64,000 bases of DNA from Streptomyces sp. DSM 110735 (GCF_016482685.1 NZ_JACYHF010000029.1:1-64000); one strand, 5' to 3'. Shown: positions 1 to 7,805, counted from the stretch's first letter. The notes: generated from the letters alone by a model not told the origin. Translations and numbers: made by a program.

Positions 1-99
1 TGCGTCGACTGGGGCGGCCAGATCCACAACATCTACATCCAGATCACCGGCTCCAACTGCGCCTCCCTGAAGGAACAGCGGGTCACCACCACCCGCTGA
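1..99 (+). CDS. C-terminal end of an unidentified protein (cut by window edge)
   Basis: The first 32 codons read through from the left edge and stop at TGA 97-99. The tail contains WGGQIHNIYIQITGSNC with two cysteines, which would suit a disulfide-bonded secreted protein, but this is too short to assign a family. Codon use is normal for the window (third positions nearly all G or C). Confidence 0.6.
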   Translation, partial: CVDWGGQIHNIYIQITGSNCASLKEQRVTTTR

Positions 100-161
100 A
101 CACCACACACCAGGCCCCGGCAGATACGGTCTTCCCTAACCGCCGGGGCCCGACGCCGCCC

Positions 162-1358
162 TCAGCCCACCTCGGCGTACTCCGGCAACCGCATCGCCGT
201 GTTCGCCGCGCGCCCCTCCGCGCCCGTGAGCGTCGCCGTGTCGCGGAGCGCCTCGTTGCGGGCGGCGAGCATTTCGGGGGTGCTGGGGGCGACGAAGGAG
301 CCGCCCGTTGTCGCCAGGGCCTGGTTCTGCTCGACGAAGTTGCGGGTCAGGCGTTCGTACGCGGCGAACGCCTCGGTGTGGTCGGCGTGGCGGGCCAGTT
401 CGCCTGCCAGGACGTAGGCGCCGACCAGGGAGACGCTGGAGCCTTGGCCTGACAGGAAGGACGTCGCGTGGGCGGCGTCGCCCGCGAGGGCCACCCGGCC
501 GTGGGACCACGTGGGCATGTGGATCTGGCTGACGATGTCGAAGAACAGGTCCTCCGCCTCGCCCATCGCCTCCACCAGCCGGGGAAGGTGCCAGACGTGC
601 TCCGGGAACGTCTTGGCCACCAGTTCGCGCTGCGCGCCGGGGTTGCGGAACGCCTCGTACGGCGGCACCGCCTGCGTGAAGGTGAGGAAGCCGTGCAGGC
701 GGTCCGAAGGCTCGTGGGCGTACAGGACCGCCGCGCGGCCCGGGGTGTTCCAGATGACGCCCTCGTGGGCAAGTCCGAAGTCGTTGGGCAGGGTGAAACC
801 GGCGAAGGTGTAGCCGAGGTAGCGGTGGAACCGCTCTTCCGGGCCGAAGACCAGGCTCCGGGTGTTGGAGTGCAGTCCGTCGGCACCGATGACCAGGTCG
901 AACGTGCGGCGGATGCCGCTGTCGAAGACGACGTCCACCGCGTCGCCCCGGTCGTCCAGGGTCGCGATGGAGTCGCTGAAGACGAACTCGACCCGGTCGC
1001 GTATCGGGGTGTACAGCGCGTCGGCCAGGTCGCCTCGGCGTACCTCCAGGTCCAGCCCCTCCGCGCCGCCGGTCAGGGACTCGGGGCGCAGGGAGGCGAT
1101 GGGGGCGCCGGTGGCGTCGACGAAGGACAGCTTGCGGGTGTCGACGTGCGCCTCGCGCAGGCGCGGCAGGAGACCCATGCGGGAGACGACCTCGCGGGCG
1201 GTGCCGCGGATGTCGATGGCGTAGCCGCCGCCCCGTACCGCGGGAGCCTTCTCCACGACGGTGACGTCGAAGCCGCAGCGGTCGAGCCAGTAGGCGAGGG
1301 CGGGCCCGGCAATGCTGGCGCCGGAGATGAGGACGGTGCGGTTCGCGGAGTGGTTCAC
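162..1358 (-). CDS. FAD-dependent monooxygenase (PHBH/aromatic hydroxylase type)
   Basis: A 398-residue flavoprotein monooxygenase that would use FAD and NAD(P)H to hydroxylate an aromatic or polyketide-like substrate in the cytoplasm. The N-terminal Rossmann motif is SGASIAGPALAYWLDR (about residues 9-25). The second FAD-binding motif, GDAAHATS, is near residue 293, and a DG-type motif (IGADGLHSNTR) lies between them. I chose the GTG at 1358 because GGAAGG sits 8-13 nt upstream and the protein then begins just before the Rossmann strand; an in-frame extension to 1436 would run through the operator. It is divergent from a MarR gene, and matching operators lie between them, so it is probably repressed by that MarR protein and induced by its substrate. 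The substrate cannot be read from sequence. Confidence 0.9.
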   Translation of the reverse strand: MNHSANRTVLISGASIAGPALAYWLDRCGFDVTVVEKAPAVRGGGYAIDIRGTAREVVSRMGLLPRLREAHVDTRKLSFVDATGAPIASLRPESLTGGAEGLDLEVRRGDLADALYTPIRDRVEFVFSDSIATLDDRGDAVDVVFDSGIRRTFDLVIGADGLHSNTRSLVFGPEERFHRYLGYTFAGFTLPNDFGLAHEGVIWNTPGRAAVLYAHEPSDRLHGFLTFTQAVPPYEAFRNPGAQRELVAKTFPEHVWHLPRLVEAMGEAEDLFFDIVSQIHMPTWSHGRVALAGDAAHATSFLSGQGSSVSLVGAYVLAGELARHADHTEAFAAYERLTRNFVEQNQALATTGGSFVAPSTPEMLAARNEALRDTATLTGAEGRAANTAMRLPEYAEVG

Positions 1359-1387
1359 TGCGGGGGTCCTTCCGGAACAGGCCAAAG

Positions 1388-1473
1388 ATACGTACTTTAG
1401 GTATCCTTTTTGGGGGTGCAGGCACCCCTGGGACACCTTCGGACCCGAGCATATAGATACCTAAGTTAGGTAT
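1388..1473. promoter_or_regulatory. Two MarR-type operators between monooxygenase and marR
   Basis: A perfect 17-bp palindrome ATACCTAAGTTAGGTAT at 1457-1473 (8-bp arms, 1-nt centre) lies 16 nt upstream of the marR start. A second copy at 1388-1404, ATACGTACTTTAGGTAT, has an identical right arm and 6/8 matches in the left arm, and lies 30 nt upstream of the monooxygenase start. The copies are 69 bp apart. Each is placed to control one of the two divergent promoters, so I infer autoregulation of marR plus repression of the monooxygenase. Confidence 0.8.
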
Positions 1474-1488
1474 GCAAGTGGAGTTGAT

Positions 1489-2016
1489 GTGAACGCCGAA
1501 CCATCGGACACGCCGTCGGCGGACGTGCTCGCCGTCGTGCCACGGCTCGCGCAGTTGAGCAACGCCCTCAACCGCGGCCGCCTCGCGGAACGCGCGACCG
1601 CGGCCGCCGGGCTCTCGCTCGACCGGCCCGCCATGGGCGTGCTCGTCACCCTCCACATGGCCGACCGGCCGCTGCGCGTCGGGGAGATCGCCGAGCGGAT
1701 GCAGGTCGTCGGCCCGCATGTCACCCGCCAGATCCAGGAGCTCGAGCGCCGGGGTCTCGTACGGCGCATCGCCGATCCCCACGACCGGCGCGCCAGCCTC
1801 ATCGAGCCCACCTCCGACGGCGCCGACGCCGCCAACCGCTACGCCGCCTCCCTCGTCGGCTGGTTCTCCCAGGCCGTCGCGGACTGGTCCGAGCAGGACC
1901 GCAACGACCTCGCCCGCCTCCTCGGACGCCTTGTCGACGACGTCACCGCCCGGATGAACCGCATCGAGCAGGACGGCGGGGACGGCGGGGAGGGGGACCC
2001 TCCGGTGGGTCGCTGA
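1489..2016 (+). CDS. MarR family transcriptional regulator
   Basis: A 175-residue winged-helix regulator. The helix-turn-helix core is about residues 60-105 (VGEIAERMQVVGPHVTRQI, then ELERRGLVRR), and the wing follows with the family signature DPHDRRAS. The GTG start at 1489 has GGAG about 6 nt upstream. Two near-identical palindromes in the divergent intergenic region are its likely operators, and the adjacent monooxygenase its likely target. The C-terminal 20 residues are Gly/Asp-rich and probably disordered. Ligands of MarR proteins are often phenolics, which would fit an aromatic monooxygenase, but that is inference. Confidence 0.92.
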   Translation: MNAEPSDTPSADVLAVVPRLAQLSNALNRGRLAERATAAAGLSLDRPAMGVLVTLHMADRPLRVGEIAERMQVVGPHVTRQIQELERRGLVRRIADPHDRRASLIEPTSDGADAANRYAASLVGWFSQAVADWSEQDRNDLARLLGRLVDDVTARMNRIEQDGGDGGEGDPPVGR

Positions 2017-2046
2017 GCTGGGGGCGTGACCTCCGTCTCGCCGCCC

Positions 2047-2083
2047 GGGCCCGGCTCCCCGGCACCGCTCGGGAGCCGGGCCC
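2047..2083. terminator. Bidirectional hairpin between marR and the convergent gene
   Basis: A perfect 13-bp stem (2047-2059 with 2071-2083, GGGCCCGGCTCCC and its complement) and an 11-nt loop sit in the 78-bp gap between the convergent genes ending at 2016 and 2095. There is no strong T-tract, as usual for streptomycete terminators. Confidence 0.75.
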
Positions 2084-2094
2084 TCCGGCGCGCC

Positions 2095-3261
2095 TCAGGT
2101 CAGCGGGCCCCGCGTCGCCACCAGCGTGCCCAGCGGCATCGGCGGACCGTCCGTGCCCGACAGGGCCAGCAGGGGGGTGCCGTCCTCCCCGTCGCGGCCC
2201 AGATAGCGCCACGAGCGACCGTGGCGGTCGGTGAGGGAGCGGGCCAGGTCGTAGACGCGGCCGCCGAGGCGGTACGGGGTCACCAGCGTGCGGGACGCCT
2301 CGTCCAGCAGGCGGGGCACCTCGTGGGCGGTCAGGCGGACCTCTGTGCCCTCGATACGGCCCGTCACCACCTCCGTGTCGCCCACCCGCAGCGTCCGCAC
2401 GTCCGGCGGCACACCGATCACCGCCAGCCAGTACTCCCAGTCCGCCAGGCCCAGCGCGTGGATGTGCACGCCCACTCGCTCCGCGTCCGCCGTGATCTGC
2501 GTGACCTCCAGACGGCCCGCGCTCTCCACCCTCAGCCGCCCCGCGAGCAGCATCGGACCGGCGGTCCCCTCCCCCGGCTCCGTCTCGGGTACCGCGAGCT
2601 GCACGTCCTCGTCGGCGGGCGTCGGCCGCTCCGGCAGCGGGCGCGGCACGGGGGCCGGGTCCTCGGGCGGCGCGGTGGGCGCGTGGCGGCGGGTGTGCGG
2701 GAGCGTGATCGCGCCCCGCAGCATCCCGGCGGGCGGCGTCGGCACCGGCTCCAGCCGCGCCGCCGGATCGGGCGGAGCCTCCGCGGCGAGCGCCGGGGAC
2801 ATCACCGGTACGGCGGGCTCCGGGACGGCCGCGAAGTCCGGCACCTCGGACGGCACTTGGACGGACGGGACCGCCGGGTCCGGTACGAACACGGCGTCGC
2901 GTCCCCCCGACATCAGCGGCGACGCCAACTCCGAAACAGCGGCGACCTCTTGGTCCGGCACATCGGACATACCCGGTGAGACCGCGTCGGAGACAAGGCG
3001 GACCTCCGAGGCAGACGCTCTCAAGTCGGCTTCAGATCCGACCCGTTGAAAATGCGCCGGACCCTGACGCGGCGTCAGCCGGACCACTCGCTCGGGCGGC
3101 CGGTCCAAACGACCGCCCTCCCCTCGCCCCGCGCTCCCAGGCTCCACCAACCGCCCCTCCGCCCGGAGTTCGGCCACGAACGCGCGCGCCACGCGAGCCA
3201 GCCGGTCCGCCAGCTCCCGCTCGATACCGGCCACGCCACTGAAGTCGAAGTCGTCCGTCAT
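2095..3261 (-). CDS. Uncharacterised protein translationally coupled to an ECF sigma factor
   Basis: A 388-residue protein without a recognisable signal peptide or membrane span. The N-terminal 50 residues (DFSGVAGIERELADRLAR) look helical. The middle (about 60-220) is Pro/Ala/Val-rich and low in complexity, and the C-terminal 170 residues form a conserved-looking mixed alpha/beta region (HALGLADWEYWLAVIGVP, YDLARSLTDRHGRSWRYLG). The ATG at 3261 overlaps the sigma factor stop as ATGA, so the two are translated together. A role as partner, anti-sigma or effector of that sigma factor is suggested only by this coupling. No zinc-binding HxxxCxxC motif is present. Confidence 0.75.
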   Translation of the reverse strand: MTDDFDFSGVAGIERELADRLARVARAFVAELRAEGRLVEPGSAGRGEGGRLDRPPERVVRLTPRQGPAHFQRVGSEADLRASASEVRLVSDAVSPGMSDVPDQEVAAVSELASPLMSGGRDAVFVPDPAVPSVQVPSEVPDFAAVPEPAVPVMSPALAAEAPPDPAARLEPVPTPPAGMLRGAITLPHTRRHAPTAPPEDPAPVPRPLPERPTPADEDVQLAVPETEPGEGTAGPMLLAGRLRVESAGRLEVTQITADAERVGVHIHALGLADWEYWLAVIGVPPDVRTLRVGDTEVVTGRIEGTEVRLTAHEVPRLLDEASRTLVTPYRLGGRVYDLARSLTDRHGRSWRYLGRDGEDGTPLLALSGTDGPPMPLGTLVATRGPLT

Positions 3262-3860
3262 GCCGCCGCCCCCGTGTACGCCTTGCGCAGCGAGCCCAGG
3301 GCGCGCCACTGCAGCGTCTTGACCGCGCCGTCCGTCGTGCCCAGCGTGCGGGCCGTCTCGCTGATCGACATCTCGTCCAGGAACCGCAGCCGGATCACCG
3401 CCTGTTGGCGGGGGGTGATGCCCGCGAGGGCGTCGAGGAGGCCGTCCACGTCGAGCGTCGACAGGACGGTGTCCTCGGCGGTGCTGACCGGGACCGCCCA
3501 GGTGTCGCCGATGTGCGTGATCTGGTCCACGAAGGTCAGGCGGCGGGTCGCGGCGACCTTGAAGTGGTCGGCGACCACGTGGTGGGCGATGGTGCACAGC
3601 CAGGCGCGGATCGGGGTGCCCGTCCAGCGGAAGGTGGAGATCTTGGACCATGCCTTCACGAACACGTCGGAGGTGAGGTCCTCGGCCAGGGCGGGGTTGG
3701 ATCTGACCCGGCGACCGATGAACGCGGCGACGACACCGCGGTGCGATCGGTACAGCTCGCCGAACGCCTCGGGGTCACCGTGCCGGGCGCGGGTGATGAG
3801 CGCCGGCTCCTTGGGGGTGAGGGAGGCGGGGGCGGGGCCGGTCTGGGGGGAAGTGGTCAA
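3258..3860 (-). CDS. ECF-type RNA polymerase sigma factor
   Basis: A 200-residue sigma-70 family protein. Region 2 covers about residues 20-90 (GDPEAFGELYRSHR, then LTSDVFVKAW and the DNA-melting stretch PIRAWLCTIAHHVVADHF). Region 4 covers about 135-190 (ITPRQQAVIRLRFLDEMS, HTH ISETARTLGTTDGAVKTLQWRA trimmed here to its core). The start is a TTG at 3860 with GGGAG about 6 nt upstream; no ATG or GTG is available in frame before region 2. Its 5' end overlaps the upstream XRE gene by 86 bp and its stop overlaps the downstream gene. The three genes therefore form one tight unit, probably responding to a signal sensed through the XRE protein or the downstream partner. Confidence 0.85.
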   Translation of the reverse strand: MTTSPQTGPAPASLTPKEPALITRARHGDPEAFGELYRSHRGVVAAFIGRRVRSNPALAEDLTSDVFVKAWSKISTFRWTGTPIRAWLCTIAHHVVADHFKVAATRRLTFVDQITHIGDTWAVPVSTAEDTVLSTLDVDGLLDALAGITPRQQAVIRLRFLDEMSISETARTLGTTDGAVKTLQWRALGSLRKAYTGAAA

Positions 3861-4146
3861 AGTCTGCTCCCGGGTCTGTCAGTTGGGTGGCCATCGCGGC
3901 CGGGGGTGCGCCGGGGGGCTCCTGCGACGGGTGCGGGTCGTCGTAGACGAGGGTGTCCATGCAGACGCCATAGACGCCGCGCAGCGTCCACAGCGTCGGC
4001 AGGCTCGGCTGTTTGGTGCCGGCCGCGAGGCGGTGGAGCGTCGACCTGCTGATGCCGGTGCGCCGTGCCACGTCGGCGACACTCGCGTCACCGAACTCCC
4101 CCGCCTTGTCGAGGAGTCTGGTCATATGGAGACGGAGCATGGTCAA
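3775..4146 (-). CDS. Small XRE/Cro-type helix-turn-helix regulator
   Basis: A 123-residue protein with an N-terminal HTH (about residues 18-45, ASVADVARRTGISRSTLHRL) followed by a Cro-like SLPTLWTLRGVYGVCMDTLVYD segment. The last 40 residues are Pro-rich and are encoded by the region that overlaps the sigma factor gene in another frame, so that tail may carry no conserved function. ATG 4146 is preferred; MTRLLDK six codons later is a possible alternative. It heads the sigma-factor transcription unit, and its promoter region faces the divergent XRE gene at 4361. Confidence 0.7.
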   Translation of the reverse strand: MTMLRLHMTRLLDKAGEFGDASVADVARRTGISRSTLHRLAAGTKQPSLPTLWTLRGVYGVCMDTLVYDDPHPSQEPPGAPPAAMATQLTDPGADFDHFPPDRPRPRLPHPQGAGAHHPRPAR

Positions 4147-4239
4147 ACGACCCCCTCAGGGACGTGCGCCGCGCGGCTGGCCCCCGCGCACGCAACGTAT
4201 GCAAGTTGCCCAACTCACGTGACGCAAGGGCATTCTGAT

Positions 4240-4255
4240 TCGCACACAGATGCGA
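4240..4255. promoter_or_regulatory. Inverted repeat in the divergent XRE intergenic region
   Basis: TCGCA-N6-TGCGA at 4240-4255 lies in the 214-bp region between the two divergent HTH genes. Short related words (ATGCAAGTTGC at 4199 and GCATGCAACT at 4314) lie on either side. These are candidate binding sites for one of the two HTH proteins; no further evidence is visible. Confidence 0.35.
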
Positions 4256-4333
4256 GATTGACCTTGTGGCCTGCGGAAATGTGGATCTAGGTGCTTGACC
4301 TGCGAAAGTGCACGCATGCAACTCACAGGGCCC

Positions 4334-4354
4334 GTAGCGCGCTCGCGCTACCCT
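4334..4354 (+). promoter_or_regulatory. Operator overlapping a leaderless-type -10
   Basis: GTAGCGC-GCTC-GCGCTAC (7-bp arms, 4334-4351) overlaps the hexamer TACCCT (4349-4354), which lies 6 nt before ATG 4361. The spacing suggests a leaderless transcript whose promoter is covered by a symmetrical operator, consistent with autoregulation by the XRE protein. Confidence 0.5.
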
Positions 4355-4360
4355 CCCGAC

Positions 4361-4948
4361 ATGCGGAGCACGGAGGATCTCCACGGAAGCCGGGGCGGGC
4401 GTCAGGCCCAGGCGCGGCGGGTCGGCGCGTACCTCACCGCGGTCGCGACGGCGGCCGGGTACGACGTACGCCGACGGCAGGGCGGACGGGCGCAGTTGGC
4501 GGCCGTGACGGGGCTGAGCCTGACGACGATCAGCCGGACGCTGGACGGCAAGACCCTGCCGCTGCCCGCGCAGTTGGCGACCTGGGCGGCCGTACTCAAC
4601 CTGGATCACGGCCGGATGCTGATGGAGAGCGGCATCATCCCCGCGCAGCGCGGGCCGAGGGAGGCCGAGCGCGGGGAGCGGCGGGCGGTGTCCCCCGTAC
4701 GGGAGTCCCTCGTCGAGGAAACGCACGTCCACGCGCCCCACTTGCACGAGGGGCCCTGCATCGACCCGTTCTCCCCCACCGTGTTCTCCGCGCTGGCGTC
4801 CCTCTCCCCCGACGAGGCGATGAACGCGTGGGGGATCACCGATCCGGTCCTGCGCAGGACGCTGACCGGGAGCATCGTGCAGGCGGTGCAGTTGCAGCGG
4901 GAGCTGGACGCGGCGCTGGCCGGGGGGTTGTGGCACGAGGGCGAGTGA
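4361..4948 (+). CDS. XRE-family helix-turn-helix regulator
   Basis: A 195-residue regulator with an HTH at about residues 22-75 (RVGAYLTAVATAAGYDV, QLAAVTGLSLTTISRTLDGK, LPAQLATWAAVLNLD). The C-terminal half (FSALASLSPDEAMNAWGITDPVLRR) is helical and of unknown role. ATG 4361 is chosen because a TACCCT -10-like hexamer lies 6 nt upstream, typical of leaderless mRNA. A TTG at 4295 would extend the frame by 22 residues but has no ribosome binding site. It is divergent from the XRE-sigma cluster. Confidence 0.78.
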   Translation: MRSTEDLHGSRGGRQAQARRVGAYLTAVATAAGYDVRRRQGGRAQLAAVTGLSLTTISRTLDGKTLPLPAQLATWAAVLNLDHGRMLMESGIIPAQRGPREAERGERRAVSPVRESLVEETHVHAPHLHEGPCIDPFSPTVFSALASLSPDEAMNAWGITDPVLRRTLTGSIVQAVQLQRELDAALAGGLWHEGE

Positions 4949-4957
4949 CACGGGAGA

Positions 4958-4989
4958 CGGCCGGAACCCCGGGTGCGGGGTTCCGGCCG
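4958..4989. terminator. Strong bidirectional terminator hairpin
   Basis: A perfect 13-bp stem, CGGCCGGAACCCC (4958-4970) with its complement at 4977-4989, and a 6-nt loop GGGTGC. It lies between the convergent XRE gene (stop 4948) and GH64 gene (stop 5012). Confidence 0.85.
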
Positions 4990-5011
4990 TCGGGTGCGGC
5001 GGAGGGGACGG

Positions 5012-6208
5012 TCAGAAAGCCGTCAGGGTGAGGGTGAAGCCCGCCGGGGAGGTGTCCTGGATGAAGGACGCGAAGTCGGCGACGTCGTCGAAGGCGAAGC
5101 CGTACGCCTTGCCGTCCTTGGTGGCCTCGTGGATCGCCTTGGAGTAGTGGTTGGTCAGCTCGGCCTTGTAGAAGGCGGCCGCGTCGGTGCTGGGCTGCGC
5201 GGTGTCGGTGAGCAGCGTGGAGCGGTTGAACCCGGCGCCGAGGACGGCGGCGACGGGACCGGTGGTGCCGTCGTTCGGGGCGGCGAGCTTGCCGTCGCAG
5301 AAGAGGACGTCACGGGTGGAGGGCTTGTCGAAGGACACCGAGGCGGGTCCGTCGAAGGTGAACTTGTCGCCGCGCACCCGGCCGGTGAACGTACCGGCAT
5401 TGGTGGTGATCTTGAGGTCCTTGCCAGTGAAGGTGGACCACACCTCGTCGATGTACGGCGCGAAGTAGTCCTTGGCGAAGATGCCCGCGTCCAGGCCGTG
5501 GCCGGGGGCGATGATGCGCTTGTCGTCCACGACGAGACCCGCGAAGTCCTCGACCTGCTTGACGGCGGCGAAGGCGGCGGCGCGGCCGCCGTCGCGGATG
5601 GCGCCCGTGGTCTGGTCCTTCTCGCCGGTGAGGCGGATGTTCATCGGCACGCTGAACATGTCGACCATGGTGGTGTTGCAGAACATGCCGCTCGCGTTGT
5701 ACGTGAACTCGGCGCAGTCGTGCAGGATCCCGAAGTTGGGGTCGGACTTGACCCAGCCGGCCGGGAACTGGAGCGCGGCGTTGCCGTTGCCGTCGGTCAC
5801 AGCCTTGAACTTGAGCTTGTCGCCCAGCGAGACGTAGATGCGGCCCGACATGAAGGGCAGGGACAGCTTGGTCTCGGTGCCCGAGAGCGAGATGGCGTAG
5901 TCGGTGAAGCCGTCGGCGCCGTTGTCGGAGACGGCGATGGGGGCGAGGGTGCCGTCCGGGGTGAGGCGGACCTGCTTGCCGTCCTGGTTGCCGACGACGT
6001 AGACGTGGATGTTGCCGTTGTCGAACGAGCCGGTGTTGTTGACGACGGTCACCGGGAGCGCGCCGGAAGCCGCCTTGGTCTTGTTGGCGGGCTGGTCCGC
6101 GAGCGCGAAGGGAGCGATGGCGGCAGCGGCGGGGATGGCGACGGCGGCACCGCCGAGGCCGATCATCAGCTTGCGACGGGTCAGGTTGCGCTGGTGACGA
6201 GGCGTCAT
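5012..6208 (-). CDS. Secreted GH64 beta-1,3-glucanase (laminaripentaose-producing type)
   Basis: A 398-residue enzyme predicted to cleave beta-1,3-glucan outside the cell. It begins with a Tat signal: twin arginine TRRKLMIG at residues 10-17, then a hydrophobic stretch ending ALA near residue 37. The body is a thaumatin-like GH64 fold. The pair Glu167 (HDCAEFTYN) and Asp183 (TTMVDMFS), 16 residues apart, matches the spacing of the catalytic Glu/Asp pair known in the Streptomyces matensis enzyme. ATG 6208 has AAGGAG 9 nt upstream. It is followed on the same strand and upstream by a GH16 beta-glucanase, which suggests joint attack on fungal or algal beta-1,3-glucan. Confidence 0.92.
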   Translation of the reverse strand: MTPRHQRNLTRRKLMIGLGGAAVAIPAAAAIAPFALADQPANKTKAASGALPVTVVNNTGSFDNGNIHVYVVGNQDGKQVRLTPDGTLAPIAVSDNGADGFTDYAISLSGTETKLSLPFMSGRIYVSLGDKLKFKAVTDGNGNAALQFPAGWVKSDPNFGILHDCAEFTYNASGMFCNTTMVDMFSVPMNIRLTGEKDQTTGAIRDGGRAAAFAAVKQVEDFAGLVVDDKRIIAPGHGLDAGIFAKDYFAPYIDEVWSTFTGKDLKITTNAGTFTGRVRGDKFTFDGPASVSFDKPSTRDVLFCDGKLAAPNDGTTGPVAAVLGAGFNRSTLLTDTAQPSTDAAAFYKAELTNHYSKAIHEATKDGKAYGFAFDDVADFASFIQDTSPAGFTLTLTAF

Positions 6209-6338
6209 GCGAGGGGCTCCTTGCGGTGGGGACCCGGGGTGGGGCCGGGTGCTCGGTGGGGGGAGGTGAAGTCGCTTGTTGCGCAGGCGGGTTGAGAGCC
6301 TGATCGGTACGGGATACGTCCCGCCGGGTCGGCTCGGT

Positions 6339-7619
6339 TCAGCCCACGGTCCACTTCTGGTTGGCGTTGCCGCCGCACGTCCAGATCTGCAGGCGGGTGC
6401 CGTCGGACGACGAACCGTCCTTGGCGTCAAGGCACTTGTCCGCGCCGACGTTGGTCAGGTCGCGGGCGGAGCTGTAGCCCCACTGCTGTGCCTTGCTGCC
6501 GTTGCAGCGGTAGAGCTGGACGGCGGCGCCGTTGTCGGTCGAACCGCCCTTGACGTCAAGGCACTTGCCGAGGGCGCGGACGGTGCCGTCGGTGCCCAGG
6601 GTCCACTTCTGGGCGTCGGCGCCGTTGCAGTCGTGCAACTGGATCGGGGTCGCGTCGGCGTCGGAGGCGCCCGCGACGTCCACGCACATGCCGCCGATGC
6701 CCTTGATGGCACCGGTGCGGGCGGTGCCGCTGCCGCCACCGGAGGTGGGCTGGTCCGAGGCGGAGACGTGGACGTAGTCGACGGTCATCGTCTGCGGGAA
6801 GGAGGTGCCGCCGTCGGGGCTGCCGGGCCAGTCACCGCCGACCGCGAGGTTGAGGATCATGAAGAACGGGTGGTCGTAGACCCACTTGTTGCCGTTCACG
6901 TCGGCCGGGGTGCGGGTCTCGTAGGCGTGGCCGTCAACGGACCAGGTGATGGCGTTGGGGCTCCAGTCGACCGCGAAGACGTGGAAGTCGTCGGCGAACG
7001 CCTTGCCGTCGGGCGCGTTGTAGGGGGCGCCGATGCCGTTCGCGCCGGAGTAGCCGGGACCGTGGATGGTGCCGTGCACCGTGCTCGGCTCGTTGCCGAC
7101 GTTCTCCATGATGTCGATCTCGCCGCTGTCGGGCCAGCCGGCGCTGCCGAGGTTGTCGCCCAGCATCCAGAAGGCGGGCCACATGCCCTTGCCGCGCGGG
7201 ATCTTGATGCGGGACTCGAAGTGGCCGTACTTCTGGGTGAAGGTCTGCGCGGTGTTGAGCCGGGCCGAGGTGAACTGGCAGGGTCCGTTCCAGCACTGCA
7301 GGCCCGAGTCGGTGTTCTTGCGGGCGGTGATGACGAGGTTGCCCTTGCCGTCGAGCGCCGCGTTGTCCGTGCTCTTCGTGTAGTACTGCAGCTCGTGGTT
7401 GCCGTTGCCGTTGCCGCCCGTCTCCAGCGTCCACTTGGACGAGTCGGGCGCCTTGCCGGCCGGGCCGTCGAAGTCGTCGGACCAGGTCAGGGCGGACGCG
7501 GCGTCGGCTCTGTGCGCGGCGGGACCGGTCGTGGTGTAGAGGACGGCCGAGGCGAGAGCGGCGGTGATCAGACACACCAGCCCTGCGAGTGACCATCGGC
7601 GTGCGCGATGAGCGGCCAT
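6339..7619 (-). CDS. Secreted GH16 beta-glucanase with C-terminal CBM13 (ricin-type lectin)
   Basis: A 426-residue secreted endo-beta-1,3(4)-glucanase. A Sec signal peptide (hydrophobic SLAGLVCLITAALASAVL, about residues 10-27) precedes the GH16 domain (about 43-285), whose active-site motif EIDIMEN gives Glu167, Asp169 and Glu172. A Gly/Ser linker near 290-298 leads to a CBM13 trefoil (about 300-426) with three Q-x-W repeats (QKW, QQW, QKW). ATG 7619 is chosen; a GTG at 7631 is in frame, but AAGG lies too close to it. A 12-bp GAGAGCGCTCTC palindrome upstream suggests sugar-responsive LacI-type control. It neighbours the GH64 enzyme. Confidence 0.93.
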   Translation of the reverse strand: MAAHRARRWSLAGLVCLITAALASAVLYTTTGPAAHRADAASALTWSDDFDGPAGKAPDSSKWTLETGGNGNGNHELQYYTKSTDNAALDGKGNLVITARKNTDSGLQCWNGPCQFTSARLNTAQTFTQKYGHFESRIKIPRGKGMWPAFWMLGDNLGSAGWPDSGEIDIMENVGNEPSTVHGTIHGPGYSGANGIGAPYNAPDGKAFADDFHVFAVDWSPNAITWSVDGHAYETRTPADVNGNKWVYDHPFFMILNLAVGGDWPGSPDGGTSFPQTMTVDYVHVSASDQPTSGGGSGTARTGAIKGIGGMCVDVAGASDADATPIQLHDCNGADAQKWTLGTDGTVRALGKCLDVKGGSTDNGAAVQLYRCNGSKAQQWGYSSARDLTNVGADKCLDAKDGSSSDGTRLQIWTCGGNANQKWTVG

Positions 7620-7793
7620 GGCGGGAAACACCTTGTCTGTGGGGGGAGTTGCGGGTGGGGACTGTTTCGGGAAGTTGTTGGTCTGTCAGAGGTTGTGCAC
7701 GGGGAGCCTGTCCGGGCTGCCCTGGGAGTGTGTGCGGCTTCGGGCGTCGTGCGGTGCACACCGGGCGCAGGGCGCTGGGGCCAACTGGGGCCT

Positions 7794-7805
7794 GAGAGCG
7801 CTCTC
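7794..7805. promoter_or_regulatory. CebR-like palindrome upstream of the GH16 gene
   Basis: GAGAGCGCTCTC is a perfect 12-bp palindrome sharing the GAGCGCTC core of the streptomycete CebR box (TGGGAGCGCTCCCA). It is 174 nt upstream of the GH16 start inside a 388-bp gap. It is likely bound by CebR or a related LacI regulator of beta-glucan utilisation encoded elsewhere. I see no gene in the rest of the gap (7620-8007). Confidence 0.55.

Noticed and set aside
468..1400. Long open frame on the plus strand opposite the monooxygenase
   Set aside because: It is antisense to a gene with clear FAD motifs; its product is Val/Gly/Arg-rich with no domain, as expected for the complementary strand of high-GC coding DNA.
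4973..6295. Open frame of 440 codons opposite the GH64 gene
   Set aside because: Gly/Glu/Val-rich antisense shadow of the GH64 gene; no ribosome binding site or recognisable domain.
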